From contig OZ254081.1 in NCBI GenBank assembly GCA_965267505.1, forward strand, positions 248,001-312,000: 64,000 nucleotides of DNA. The letters are read 5' to 3'. Source of the DNA: JANQHS01 sp965267505. GTDB lineage: Bacteria; Bacteroidota; Bacteroidia; Cytophagales; CCMP332. Shown here piece by piece: positions 21,763 through 28,910 of this stretch (positions are counted from its first letter, which is position 1; every line of letters starts with the position of its first letter). The notes beneath the pieces were generated by a model, which was not told where the DNA came from, did not search any database, and saw only the letters and a program-made list of their open reading frames with translations. The translations under genes were made by a program, and so were the position numbers.

Positions 21763-22323
21763 ATGGATGATCACCAAGAAGCACTAAAACGGTTTAGAGA
21801 CTATTGCAACAGCAACTATAACAAAGACAGGAAAAAAGCAATCAAAGCATGTAACGGGGACAGAATGGAAGGGGAAGATGTGCTTCACGAAGCATATGAA
21901 TCTGTCCAGAAAAGAATTGAAAAGAAGGGTTTTGAAGGGGACTTTGCCAGTTATGTATTCCTATGTATAAGGAATAGGGCAATCAACCGACACAAGGAAA
22001 GACAAAAGACACCCAAGGTTGATATTGATTCCTGCCAGATCCAGGAAGAATTTGATGAATCGACAGCCCTAAGACTAAAGAAAGAATTCTTTGCCCAAGA
22101 CCTATTCCACTATGTCAATTCCACCTTCGGGGATCATGATGGAAGCTTGTTCCGGTACAAATACGAAGTCAATAAGGGAATTAAGAAGATAAGCCAAATG
22201 ACAGGCTTAAACGAAAGCTACATCTGGAAAACCTTAAAGAAGATCCGGGAACATTTAGCAGAAAAGAAATCCCATGAATACCAACTGATTTTTGGAAACA
22301 ACGAAAACACAGATTGGGCATGA
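21763..22323 (+). CDS. phage-encoded sigma-70-family (ECF-like) factor
   Basis: 186 residues resembling an extracytoplasmic-type sigma factor. The region-2-like part has DVLHEAYESVQKRI and then ASYVFLCIRNRAINRHKERQ (about 43-85). A region-4-like helix-turn-helix, KKISQMTGLNESYIWKTLKK, lies at about 143-162. The N-terminal part is lysine-rich. Matches are of pattern rather than high identity, and a sigma-fold regulator that is not a true sigma factor remains possible. It starts a rightward operon opposite the lysis genes and is a candidate for reading the repeated phage promoter motif. Confidence 0.68.
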   Translation: MDDHQEALKRFRDYCNSNYNKDRKKAIKACNGDRMEGEDVLHEAYESVQKRIEKKGFEGDFASYVFLCIRNRAINRHKERQKTPKVDIDSCQIQEEFDESTALRLKKEFFAQDLFHYVNSTFGDHDGSLFRYKYEVNKGIKKISQMTGLNESYIWKTLKKIREHLAEKKSHEYQLIFGNNENTDWA

Positions 22324-22610
22324 AGAAGCCAACGGAACTATTTGAAGGAAAAGGAGAAATGAGGGGATTTACATTCACCCGGTTGAAGTGTGCTAGAATT
22401 TCCTTCCGTAAGTGGGCATTTGTGCATCAAATAGAAAAAGAGGGTGCAAAGTACTATGAAACCACGATTGCCCAAGTTCGGCATAACGGTTTCTCAAATG
22501 AGTACCGTTTAGCCCTGCCTGTGGCTGCTGAGTTTGGCAAAAGGGGTTGGTGTTATTCAAACCTCATTAAGGCAATGGAAAAGTTTAATCAAATCATAAT
22601 TAACAATTAG
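22320..22610 (+). CDS. small basic protein of unknown function
   Basis: 96 residues from ATG 22320, which overlaps the sigma-factor stop as ATGA and so is translationally coupled to it. The protein is basic and rich in Arg, Lys and aromatic residues, with no membrane segment. The coupling suggests a partner or modulator of the sigma-like protein, but there is no direct evidence. Confidence 0.6.
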   Translation: MKKPTELFEGKGEMRGFTFTRLKCARISFRKWAFVHQIEKEGAKYYETTIAQVRHNGFSNEYRLALPVAAEFGKRGWCYSNLIKAMEKFNQIIINN

Positions 22611-22614
22611 GACA

Positions 22615-23016
22615 ATGGATAAAATTGAAGAACAATTAGCAAGGATAGTAGAAAAGGCTATCGAGGTAGCAGAAAAAACAGGGGAGTTTGTTATTGACCA
22701 AGCCCCTATGTTGCTCCAAGAGTTTTATAGGTGGCATACTATTCAGGACGTTTTCCTAATCATTTTGGGGTTGTCAGGGGTAATTTCATTTCAATTTATC
22801 CCTAGGGCATTTAGCAAAAAGCATGAAGGGGAAGATGTTAGATTTTATGACGATGTTTTCATGGGCAGGGTTTATAAAAACTCTACAGTAGTGGGAGCTG
22901 TGGCAATTAAGATTATTGGACTCCTCTTTCTGCTTCCCTTTTTCATAGGTCTTTGGGATTTGATGTTCATTCTAACTGCTCCAAAACTTTACCTAATCGA
23001 ATACTTCCTAAAATAA
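22615..23016 (+). CDS. two-TM membrane protein
   Basis: 133 residues with an amphipathic charged N-terminus (about 1-38), a TM segment at about 44-62, a polar loop and a second long hydrophobic region at about 96-122. Function unknown. It belongs to the rightward sigma operon, four bases after the preceding gene. Confidence 0.6.
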   Translation: MDKIEEQLARIVEKAIEVAEKTGEFVIDQAPMLLQEFYRWHTIQDVFLIILGLSGVISFQFIPRAFSKKHEGEDVRFYDDVFMGRVYKNSTVVGAVAIKIIGLLFLLPFFIGLWDLMFILTAPKLYLIEYFLK

Positions 23017-23021
23017 GGATC

Positions 23022-23213
23022 ATGCACCACGCAATAAGAAACAATGGAAAAGGCTTTGAAGCCACTTTTTGGGGAGACCACCCTCAAGGAAATTGCAGAT
23101 TCAAGTTTTCAAAAACTTTCCCCAGCAGGGATAAAATGAACCAATGGATTGATGAGGTGAAGAAAAAGGTATTCACCAGCGAGGCTTATAAATTTTTAGG
23201 GGAGAAGTTATGA
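23022..23213 (+). CDS. small cytoplasmic protein
   Basis: 63 residues from ATG 23022, chosen over an upstream start that would overlap the previous gene by 64 bases. It contains GKGFEATFWGDHPQGNCRF and a basic amphipathic C-terminus. No family recognised. Confidence 0.55.
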   Translation: MHHAIRNNGKGFEATFWGDHPQGNCRFKFSKTFPSRDKMNQWIDEVKKKVFTSEAYKFLGEKL

Positions 23214-23389
23214 AAAGTTTAAGATTCTACTGCCTATACTTTTGCTACGCCATCCCATGCATGACGATTGGAATGGCAGCAAGTTTTTTAAAACCCCATC
23301 TGGAGGGCGTGTTTTTAGGGTTATACATTTTATCATGCATTTTGTGGGCAATTGCTTGTTCATTTATTAACGAAAGGCTTGAACCATGA
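23210..23389 (+). CDS. very small two-TM membrane protein
   Basis: 59 residues, start overlapping the previous stop as ATGA and stop overlapping the next start in the same way. Two hydrophobic stretches (about 8-25 and 34-52) with several Cys. The coupled overlaps on both sides support it as a real gene. Confidence 0.6.
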   Translation: MKSLRFYCLYFCYAIPCMTIGMAASFLKPHLEGVFLGLYILSCILWAIACSFINERLEP

Positions 23390-23661
23390 TGGGCTTCCTT
23401 GAAATTATCGGCCTTTCTGTAATCACTTGCTTCATAACAAGCGTTTCAGATCCAATCCAATGGATCAAAGAAAAAGCTAAACTAGACCAATTCAAGCTTT
23501 TGAATTGTGAGGTTTGTTTAGGGTTCTGGGTAGGGCTTTCCTACTACAACTTTATTTATGCGCCAATGCTATCAGTTCAGGGAGCAATAATCCTTTCTGT
23601 CTTTCATGGGTGTTTGATTTCCTTGGTATCAGCCTTAATCATGCGATATGGATTCAGATAG
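23386..23661 (+). CDS. membrane protein with CxxCxGFW motif (DUF1360-like)
   Basis: 91 residues. The segment NCEVCLGFWVGL carries the CxxCxGFW signature that I associate with the DUF1360 family found in phages and Gram-positive sporulation loci. It is flanked by hydrophobic segments (about 3-18, 50-66 and 66-86). Function unknown. It overlaps the preceding gene as ATGA. Confidence 0.65.
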   Translation: MMGFLEIIGLSVITCFITSVSDPIQWIKEKAKLDQFKLLNCEVCLGFWVGLSYYNFIYAPMLSVQGAIILSVFHGCLISLVSALIMRYGFR

Positions 23662-23905
23662 TGCAAGTGCTGAAGAAGTAATTGAATACGTTCTAAGGGC
23701 TACCTATACCAAGGGGGCAATCATGGCCACCCAACAAGCCAGGGATCACTTCAAGCATAAAACCCCCTTTGCTGAAATGCGCCCTGAGTTTGAAGCAGTA
23801 AAGTTGATATTCATGGCTCAAATGAAGGATATTCTTCTGGAGCTAGTTGAGGAAGAGTATGGGAAGAAAAAGGGGTTTTGGAAAAAATTAAAGTTTTGGC
23901 AATGA
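23648..23905 (+). CDS. small helical protein
   Basis: 85 residues, acidic N-terminus and a strongly basic C-terminal tail (KKKGFWKKLKFW) that may touch membrane or nucleic acid. It overlaps the upstream gene by 14 bases and the downstream ATG by 4. Function unknown. Confidence 0.55.
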   Translation: MDSDSASAEEVIEYVLRATYTKGAIMATQQARDHFKHKTPFAEMRPEFEAVKLIFMAQMKDILLELVEEEYGKKKGFWKKLKFWQ

Positions 23906-24093
23906 AAAGATTTAGTTTACCTGTAGCACTTTTAATTTTAAGCCCCTTCTATGGATTGATGTTTCTTGCAATGGGCTATTGGGCATTTCTTTGGATAGCA
24001 ATAATCCATATAATGGAGCTTCTAAGTAATGGTTATAAGAATGTTCTTCGAGATCAACACAATAAGTGTGATGGAAATATTAGGAGAGTTTAA
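23902..24093 (+). CDS. small membrane protein
   Basis: 63 residues from ATG 23902, which overlaps the previous stop as ATGA. One long hydrophobic region (about 5-40, possibly two TM segments) and a basic tail. It is the last gene of the rightward sigma operon and its stop overlaps the convergent stop of the next gene. Confidence 0.55.
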   Translation: MKRFSLPVALLILSPFYGLMFLAMGYWAFLWIAIIHIMELLSNGYKNVLRDQHNKCDGNIRRV

Positions 24094-24509
24094 GCCAACT
24101 CCTTAACCTCTTCCTTCTTTTTCTTCTCCTTCTTTCCCTCGATAACTAAAACGCCCTCGTTCCTTCTAATAAGGGCAACTAACGCCCTTGTCTTTGGTGT
24201 AGATGACCAAACCTGTGAACCGTTCCTATCCCCTAATGCTATGCACCCCCTCAATTCACTTACATCATTGGCCGGATGAATCAAGATAAATTCCCTTGGG
24301 GAAGTGTTCTCTAAAATCAACGAGATAGGAAACCGTTTGGACGATCTTACCTTTAATGGGTATCGGCCAGGGGGAACACAGCTTTTGCCTATTTCGTTGT
24401 CTTTCCACGGTAGTTCCAGGGTATCAGAAAACTTCTCACCATTCACAAACAATTCACCCATTGTTCGCTTATTGTTTTGATCAGTCCTTTTTAAGGTTAT
24501 TTCAAGCAT
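24090..24509 (-). CDS. DUF5675-like protein, possible cell-wall-active enzyme
   Basis: 139 residues from ATG 24509, chosen because the longer frame would overlap the upstream gene. It matches my recollection of DUF5675: a TMGELFVNG strand, a SDTLELPW strand, VPPGRYPLKV, and FILIHPANDxxELRGCIALG, where the His and Cys could be catalytic as in L,D-transpeptidase-type folds. A lysine-rich tail follows. It is the last structural-region gene before the sigma operon, so lysis or virion entry is plausible but unproven. Confidence 0.65.
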   Translation of the reverse strand: MLEITLKRTDQNNKRTMGELFVNGEKFSDTLELPWKDNEIGKSCVPPGRYPLKVRSSKRFPISLILENTSPREFILIHPANDVSELRGCIALGDRNGSQVWSSTPKTRALVALIRRNEGVLVIEGKKEKKKKEEVKELA

Positions 24510-24528
24510 CAATATAATATTTCGTCTT

Positions 24529-25080
24529 TCATGGTTTTGACCATTGGTTAAATGAATCATCATAGCCTTCATCCTTTGCAGGATCACCGAAATAGAAGGA
24601 TGATTTAAAAGCGTTCTTATAAGCTGTCCTACTTTCCCTTTCCGGCTTATAACTTGGGTAGTCAGAGAAGTTATCTTTCAAGAAGTTGATCATGATGTTC
24701 TGATACCTTTCCGCATTGTCTTTAGCGTGTTCCCTGGTAACCCTTGAATCTTCAGGGCTTACGGGTTCAGACATTTCCCCAATCCGGTTAATTGCACCTT
24801 TATTGGTTATCTGAAAGGAAATAAATGGCAACATTTCAACCACCACCCACCACTTCAATGCGGGTGTTATGTAGTTATCGATTAAGGTTGTTTCTTCTGC
24901 AGTAAGATTCGTGTTCTCAATCCCGTCTTTCAGATCACTAGAAAGGGCAGTTCCCAATTCATCTTCGATGTACTTGTCTTGGGCTATCTCGATATAGGGC
25001 GTAATCTTGGCAGTATCTATCTCATTAGAAACAAATCCTAACCCCTTTACATCAGCCTCATCAATGAAAAGTGTTGCCAT
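24529..25080 (-). CDS. DUF6712-like head-connector candidate
   Basis: 183 residues. The N-terminal pattern (short strands, then an acidic helix with KITPYIEIAQDKYIEDELG) resembles DUF6712 proteins that follow portal genes in Bacteroidota phages and may be connector adaptors. It lies after the portal and starts at TAATG, coupled to a seven-codon mini-frame that begins right after a copy of the phage promoter motif. Confidence 0.55.
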   Translation of the reverse strand: MATLFIDEADVKGLGFVSNEIDTAKITPYIEIAQDKYIEDELGTALSSDLKDGIENTNLTAEETTLIDNYITPALKWWVVVEMLPFISFQITNKGAINRIGEMSEPVSPEDSRVTREHAKDNAERYQNIMINFLKDNFSDYPSYKPERESRTAYKNAFKSSFYFGDPAKDEGYDDSFNQWSKP

Positions 25081-25109
25081 TAAAAGTCATCTGCTGTGCC
25101 CATACCTAT

Positions 25110-25136
25110 AAAACAAAAACGGAACGGTTTTACTTG
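25110..25136 (-). promoter_or_regulatory. phage late-promoter motif, copy 2
   Basis: Minus strand: CAAGTAA, 13 bases, TTGTTTT, then 6 bases to an ATG. The TAA of CAAGTAA is also the stop codon of the upstream gene. It precedes the connector-like gene. Confidence 0.6.
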
Positions 25137-25534
25137 ACCTGGTTCTTCACAGGTTCACCAGTTCGGTAGGAATACCACAATTCTTCTTCCTCGTTCCAGA
25201 TCTGAAGCAGGGAACCAAATTCCTTGATTCGAAAACTTCTCCAGTCTTTTCTTTTGTAATCGTAGTATCTTCTAACCCCTTTAACCGGAATTCTTTTATG
25301 TGGATGTTTGTGGGTTGGGATATGTTTTAAGTCCCTGGCTCCAGTTCTTAGTCCTGAATGGCTTCTACGTGGTTTAGTGCTGTTTCTGGCAAATACCCTG
25401 GTATAGTCGAATCGAACTTTAGTAGCCTGACCACCTTCACTTTTAGGCGATGAAAACCTCACCCAATCCCTGTAATCCTGTTTCTTTAGCTCAATAGCTG
25501 TGATTTGGGCGGTTTTCCTTTTAGTTAGTGCCAC
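25130..25534 (-). CDS. basic virion-region protein of unknown function
   Basis: 134 residues, very basic, with a GLRTGARDLKHIPTHKHPHK cluster and a C-terminal WxxEEELWYSYRTGEP strand pair. No family recognised. It overlaps the portal gene stop by 14 bases. The charge suggests contact with DNA or the procapsid, which is inference only. Confidence 0.6.
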   Translation of the reverse strand: MALTKRKTAQITAIELKKQDYRDWVRFSSPKSEGGQATKVRFDYTRVFARNSTKPRRSHSGLRTGARDLKHIPTHKHPHKRIPVKGVRRYYDYKRKDWRSFRIKEFGSLLQIWNEEEELWYSYRTGEPVKNQVK

Positions 25535-26795
25535 TAGAATAAATCTTCTCTAAGATTTCCTCCCCATTTTTGATAACTGAAGCTTTCACCTCCTGCTTCT
25601 CCTCTTCAAATTCAGCTTCCTGCTCTGGTGACAGTTCATCAAATCCAGCTAATTCCCGGATTTCATTTACAGTTAGAATACTTTCCAAGGTTTGTGGATC
25701 GATCCTGTAAAGTGGTGATAATAGGTCTTTGTTGTTAATGGTTAGGTCTTCAAGCTTTGCCTTATTGGCACTCATGATGTACTGCACATCCCCAACAATC
25801 TTATTCTGTTCCGGTACGATGGTGGTGTTATAGAAAAGCTCATGGGCTGTGGCGATCTCATTTCCATTACTTCCAAGGTTTCCAGCTCCCCCAGAAAGAC
25901 CAGCCAAAACAGGGGAAGTCAAACGATGGGATGTGATGATGTGCTGGGTAATTTGTCCATCTAATGACTCGTATAAATCAGCATTTCCAGAAGCATCAAA
26001 AGGAACAATTTCAGGCTTGTCCGTTAGATCCCCATAAACAAAGAATACCCTTCCAGCTGAATCGCTTCCCTGGTAGTTCTTTTTAAGTTCTTTGGCCATG
26101 CTTTTCTTTTCATCTTCCCCTGGTTCACCATTCATAAAGATTAAAGCTGAAGGGGTGAAGTTGTTGGCCGTGAAGTTTAGTTGGTGCTTGGCGATCTCAT
26201 AAGCCGTTCTGACATACGAAAGACCAGCTTTATACGAAGGAACGGGGTAGTACTGCAATCCTGGCGTGTACTCAAAGGAATAGTAAATGCTTCTGGCAGC
26301 ATAGGTTTTGCCAGCCCTTTTTTCTTCATCGGTAAGTACTTTGAAAGCAGGAATTCTTTTAGGTTCAATCTCCCTTTGATTCCCCTGCCAGGTTGGGTGA
26401 TAGAGAAAGTGGGTAACCATTCCGCTTTTATTGGGCTGTTCCTTTCTAAGGGTAGAAAAATCGATCTGATTAATTAAGGCAATGCTTTTCCTATCCATTG
26501 TAGCAATCACCTCATATGCCCTGCCCCCGAACGTATGGGAATCCTTAGAAGTCCTGTAAAGGAAGTCGCTTTGGATAATGGTTGGCACTTCCTGGTTAAG
26601 ACCATCTCCAGCTGTGATTTCTGTCTTGAAGTTTAGGATGGAATTGTGAACGTCTGAATAGGAAGTGTATTCAATTAGCTTCTGCGGGAAAGTGTTGTCA
26701 CTTCCATAATTCACCCAAGCAATCCCAGCATCATATTCATTGAATCCCATTTCTGGGATGTTCACTTTATCTAAGGTTATAAATTGTATGTCCAT
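25521..26795 (-). CDS. phage portal protein
   Basis: 424 residues. The order of segments (an N-terminal strand region, LSYVRTAYEIAKHQLNF helix, NxFTPSALIFM, then IITSHRLTSPVLAGL and a C-terminal acidic helix) fits portal proteins of the HK97/SPP1 type in Bacteroidota phages. It forms the dodecameric DNA gate at one capsid vertex. Its start overlaps the stop of the upstream structural gene as TAATG. It is far from the terminase gene (about 20 kb), which is unusual. Confidence 0.75.
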   Translation of the reverse strand: MDIQFITLDKVNIPEMGFNEYDAGIAWVNYGSDNTFPQKLIEYTSYSDVHNSILNFKTEITAGDGLNQEVPTIIQSDFLYRTSKDSHTFGGRAYEVIATMDRKSIALINQIDFSTLRKEQPNKSGMVTHFLYHPTWQGNQREIEPKRIPAFKVLTDEEKRAGKTYAARSIYYSFEYTPGLQYYPVPSYKAGLSYVRTAYEIAKHQLNFTANNFTPSALIFMNGEPGEDEKKSMAKELKKNYQGSDSAGRVFFVYGDLTDKPEIVPFDASGNADLYESLDGQITQHIITSHRLTSPVLAGLSGGAGNLGSNGNEIATAHELFYNTTIVPEQNKIVGDVQYIMSANKAKLEDLTINNKDLLSPLYRIDPQTLESILTVNEIRELAGFDELSPEQEAEFEEEKQEVKASVIKNGEEILEKIYSSGTN

Positions 26796-27769
26796 TACAA
26801 TAAGTCTTTTTTGTGAAGCCTCACTTTATCCATGTAGCCTAAAATGGTTGATGATCCTGTAGAATTTAGATTGTTCTCACAGTACAATTCGAAGGCTGTA
26901 CTTGTCTGTGATGCGCTGTTGAATTCCATTTGATACATTTTCCATTGATCTTCAAATGTTCCTGCCTGAATGGTTTGAACCTTGGTGTTGGTAAGGAAAG
27001 CATTAGTGCATCGCCAGTACACTTCACTAGTCTCATCATTATGACCGAAGTTTGAATTGTTCCAGAAGGCCCATGAAAGCACATAATCAGTATTGGTTTC
27101 AAGGGTTACGGCAGTATCGGTGGTTATGATTTCATCTCCTGTGATGTTTCCAGCCTGAATGTCTAATTCACCCGAATAAGTGTCTGCATAAACCTGTGTG
27201 GAAGATCTGTTCAAAGTGGTTGGATATAGTCCGGTAATCGTCACATCCCATCCTGAAGAAGCAGCTTCAAACCTTCCATTATCACAATCAACAAACAGGT
27301 TGTTTAGCTGTGTAATGATGGAAGAATCAACAAGCTTGGCTGGTCTCATGGCCCTGGCATCAAGCTTTACTTTGTAACCCCCTTCGTTATTCCTATCCCG
27401 ATTAGTGAACCTCATACCCCCATCTTCCCCTAGCAACCAATAATTCCCATTGAAGTCCTTGGCTAAAGCCAGTTTTCTTCCGTTTAAAAGCTGATGGGTT
27501 TTGTATCTGGTGTCCTGATCTGGGGCTAAAACATCAATTTCTAATGATTGGCCATAGAATCCACGATTGTTTCCCCTTTGCAGATCTTCGGTTAGCTGGC
27601 CTTCAAAGAATCTGACTTTATTCCATTCAATCGTTGGGGTAATGGAAGTGATTTTGTTTTGGCTGTTCATGCCAATGTTCCCCCTTAAATCGGTGAAATC
27701 TGCCAACCAAACTTCACTTAGTTTCGGGTTGTTAAATCCACAGTTCCCTATGATGCCGGATAGACTCAT
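26795..27769 (-). CDS. virion structural protein with binding domain
   Basis: 324 residues. The N-terminal half (LSEVWLADFTDL, then strands) recurs in Bacteroidota phage structural loci. The C-terminal half from about residue 155 (FVDCDNGRFE ... DYVLSWAFWNNS ... GYMDKVRLHKK) looks like a carbohydrate-binding jelly roll. It could decorate the capsid or bind the host. It sits between a small structural protein and the portal, coupled to both. Confidence 0.6.
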   Translation of the reverse strand: MSLSGIIGNCGFNNPKLSEVWLADFTDLRGNIGMNSQNKITSITPTIEWNKVRFFEGQLTEDLQRGNNRGFYGQSLEIDVLAPDQDTRYKTHQLLNGRKLALAKDFNGNYWLLGEDGGMRFTNRDRNNEGGYKVKLDARAMRPAKLVDSSIITQLNNLFVDCDNGRFEAASSGWDVTITGLYPTTLNRSSTQVYADTYSGELDIQAGNITGDEIITTDTAVTLETNTDYVLSWAFWNNSNFGHNDETSEVYWRCTNAFLTNTKVQTIQAGTFEDQWKMYQMEFNSASQTSTAFELYCENNLNSTGSSTILGYMDKVRLHKKDLL

Positions 27770-28077
27770 ATCACTCTAAATTGTTCCTGGTAAGTGTCCA
27801 CATCATCAATCAAGATGCGGGCAATCCCTTCATATCCAGCTTCAAGAAATACAGACCCATTTGGCAAATCTTCAGAACCACTTGAAGCAACAACTGTTAA
27901 AGAAATTGATGTAAAAGAATTGTAAGCAGTTTTTGAACAGGTAGCCGTTTTGTCTTTTGCCTGTCCATCTTTGCCCTCCTTTTCAACCAAGCGAACTTTT
28001 ACGACATTGCCACTAGCGATTGTAGCATTGGATTGGGTGATGAAAATTTCGTTTGCTCCTAAAGCAAGGTTTATCAT
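27766..28077 (-). CDS. small virion-region protein
   Basis: 103 residues from ATG 28077. An upstream in-frame ATG exists, but its extra codons read through the promoter and terminator element, so 28077 is preferred. Beta-rich, Ser/Thr/Val-rich, ending IARILIDDVDTYQ. Function unknown; probably a small head or tail component. Four-base overlap with the next gene. Confidence 0.6.
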   Translation of the reverse strand: MINLALGANEIFITQSNATIASGNVVKVRLVEKEGKDGQAKDKTATCSKTAYNSFTSISLTVVASSGSEDLPNGSVFLEAGYEGIARILIDDVDTYQEQFRVI

Positions 28078-28083
28078 ACCCTT

Positions 28084-28110
28084 AAAACAAAAAACCCCTC
28101 CAATTACTTG
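28084..28110 (-). promoter_or_regulatory. phage late-promoter motif, copy 3 (also terminator-like)
   Basis: Minus strand: CAAGTAA, 13 bases, TTGTTTT, 6 bases to ATG 28077. ACCCCT/AGGGGT flanks CAAGTAA and is followed by six T, so the same stretch could terminate the upstream transcript. Confidence 0.6.
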
Positions 28111-28126
28111 AAGGGGTTTCAACGAT

Positions 28127-28309
28127 CTACTTCTCGTGTCGTTTTAGATCATCCAGGATCTGTTGTACCTGGAACATGATGTTCTCTTTTTTAGACTTAC
28201 TAGCAGTAGAACCATCTTCACTAGCCAACCATCTTAATGCGATGTACATTAAAGCGGTTCTGGCTTTTGAAGGGTTTTCGTATGGGGTAGTTATTTGTGT
28301 GTGTGACAT
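28127..28309 (-). CDS. small protein of unknown function
   Basis: 60 residues with an alanine-rich helix (KARTALMYIALRWLA) and a basic C-terminal helix. It lies between the small structural gene and the non-coding island. No family recognised; an overlapping frame to 28439 looks non-coding. Confidence 0.45.
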   Translation of the reverse strand: MSHTQITTPYENPSKARTALMYIALRWLASEDGSTASKSKKENIMFQVQQILDDLKRHEK

Positions 28310-28494
28310 TGTTATGATGATTATTTGTTAGAAGGGAGCAATCACCGTCACACACGATCAAAGCAATGCCAAGATGAGAGAGGGTACTTTCAACCCATTG
28401 TTGCTCCTTTATTTTCCTAAATCTGGTTTGAAATGGCATTTTTCAATTAATTGTGTATGACACAACTAATATAGAAAACTATTTGGACAATAAA

Positions 28495-28518
28495 AAGCCC
28501 CCGATTTCTCAGGGGCTT
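28495..28518 (-). terminator. terminator of the GGY-repeat transcript
   Basis: Minus strand AAGCCCC and GGGGCTT form a 7-bp stem around a 10-nt loop, followed by a T run (CTTTTTATT). It closes the transcript that contains the GGYNN array. Confidence 0.75.
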
Positions 28519-28663
28519 ATGTGGCCTCTAAGTACCACCCATACCATACCTTGCCAAACCAGACCGTGCCCCACCTTACCCTACCGAACCTTACCTTGCC
28601 GCACCCCACCTCACCATACCATACCCAGCCGAACCGTGGTATTGTGGCAATACAAACTTTCAT
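28517..28663 (-). CDS. possible 48-residue peptide read across the GGY repeats
   Basis: From ATG 28663 the frame stays open through the whole pentamer array and stops inside the terminator stem. The peptide has an xGxVx pentad pattern (FGWVW, YGEVG, CGKVR, FGRVR). The constant bases of the array fall on all three codon positions, including synonymous ones, so conservation looks like a nucleic-acid property and the peptide may be incidental. Confidence 0.3.
   Translation of the reverse strand: MKVCIATIPRFGWVWYGEVGCGKVRFGRVRWGTVWFGKVWYGWYLEAT
28543..28635 (-). repeat. degenerate pentamer array, 19 x GGYNN
   Basis: On the minus strand there are 19 successive GGT or GGC triplets separated by exactly two variable bases (GGC at units 2, 8, 14 and 17). 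The spacers are TC, TG, AT, AT, GA, GG, GC, AA, AA, TC, AG, AA, GG, AC, CT, TT, AA and AT. A twentieth unit is GGG and then the phase slips by one base. It is not a simple tandem repeat because the two spacer bases are free. Confidence 0.95.
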
Positions 28664-28696
28664 GAATTGATATGAAACTAAGCATTACCATCATGA

Positions 28697-28727
28697 CAAA
28701 CATATATAGTCTTTTTAATATATGCAA
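28697..28727 (-). promoter_or_regulatory. promoter of the GGY-repeat transcript
   Basis: Minus strand TTG (28725-28727), 20-nt spacer, TATGTTTG (28697-28704). Both boxes and the spacing match the rRNA promoter layout in this same genome. Confidence 0.65.
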
Positions 28728-28797
28728 GCATTTCTTGAAAAAAATATTTTGTTCTTTAATATTTTATAGAGTCTTATAGTTTTTGAATAAAACTTTG

Positions 28798-28896
28798 TGG
28801 AGGTGTCAGGGATCGAACCTGAGTGTGTAAGGCTATCCCGTTACGGGAAACCCGATTTTGTCAGGCTATTACCTTACATCAAAACCAATCACCCCC
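28798..28896 (-). ncRNA. 99-nt tmRNA-like / tRNA-like RNA without tag frame
   Basis: The ends form a 7-bp acceptor (GGGGGTG/CACCTCC) with G3:U70, the alanine identity pair, and an A discriminator. The T arm is TCAGG-TTCGATC-CCTGA. The 5' side lacks a D stem but has a GGTTTTGAT D-loop-like segment as in tmRNA. TGTAAGG and CCTTACA then form a helix in the place of tmRNA P2, enclosing about 40 nt with CGGG/CCCG pairing. There is no room for a tag frame or pseudoknots, so it is a reduced or decayed tmRNA, or a novel alanylatable RNA. CCA is not encoded. It lies 15 bases after the toxin-like gene. Confidence 0.6.
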
Positions 28897-28910
28897 GATT
28901 GTTGGAAACC

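Larger units (their letters stand above)
28487..28689 (-). ncRNA. putative small RNA carrying the GGY array
   Basis: A predicted start at about 28689 (7-8 bases after a TAnnTTTG box) and a terminator ending near 28487 define an RNA of about 200 nt. Its centre is the GGYNN array. The layout, triplets every five bases, matches the spacing of TRAP-type RNA-binding sites, although TRAP itself prefers GAG/UAG. No TRAP-like protein is seen in the window. Confidence 0.5.

Noticed and set aside
28084..28120. Treating all TTGTTTT elements simply as terminator T-runs
   Set aside because: A hairpin is present at only some copies, while the fixed 13-base spacing to CAAGTAA is kept where no hairpin exists (34877, 39055, 49089).
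28221..28439. Minus-strand 72-codon frame overlapping the 60-codon gene
   Set aside because: His/Asn-rich, no coupling to neighbours and no start context; probably a shadow.
28453..28665. Plus-strand 70-codon frame over the pentamer array
   Set aside because: It is Pro/Thr/Arg repeats created by the RCCNN complement, lacks a promoter on that strand and overlaps the terminator.
28798..28896. Reading the tRNA-like RNA as tRNA-Sec, tRNA-Ser or tRNA-Leu
   Set aside because: No D stem or anticodon stem-loop can be formed in the right place; the tmRNA-type 5' end and P2-like helix fit better.
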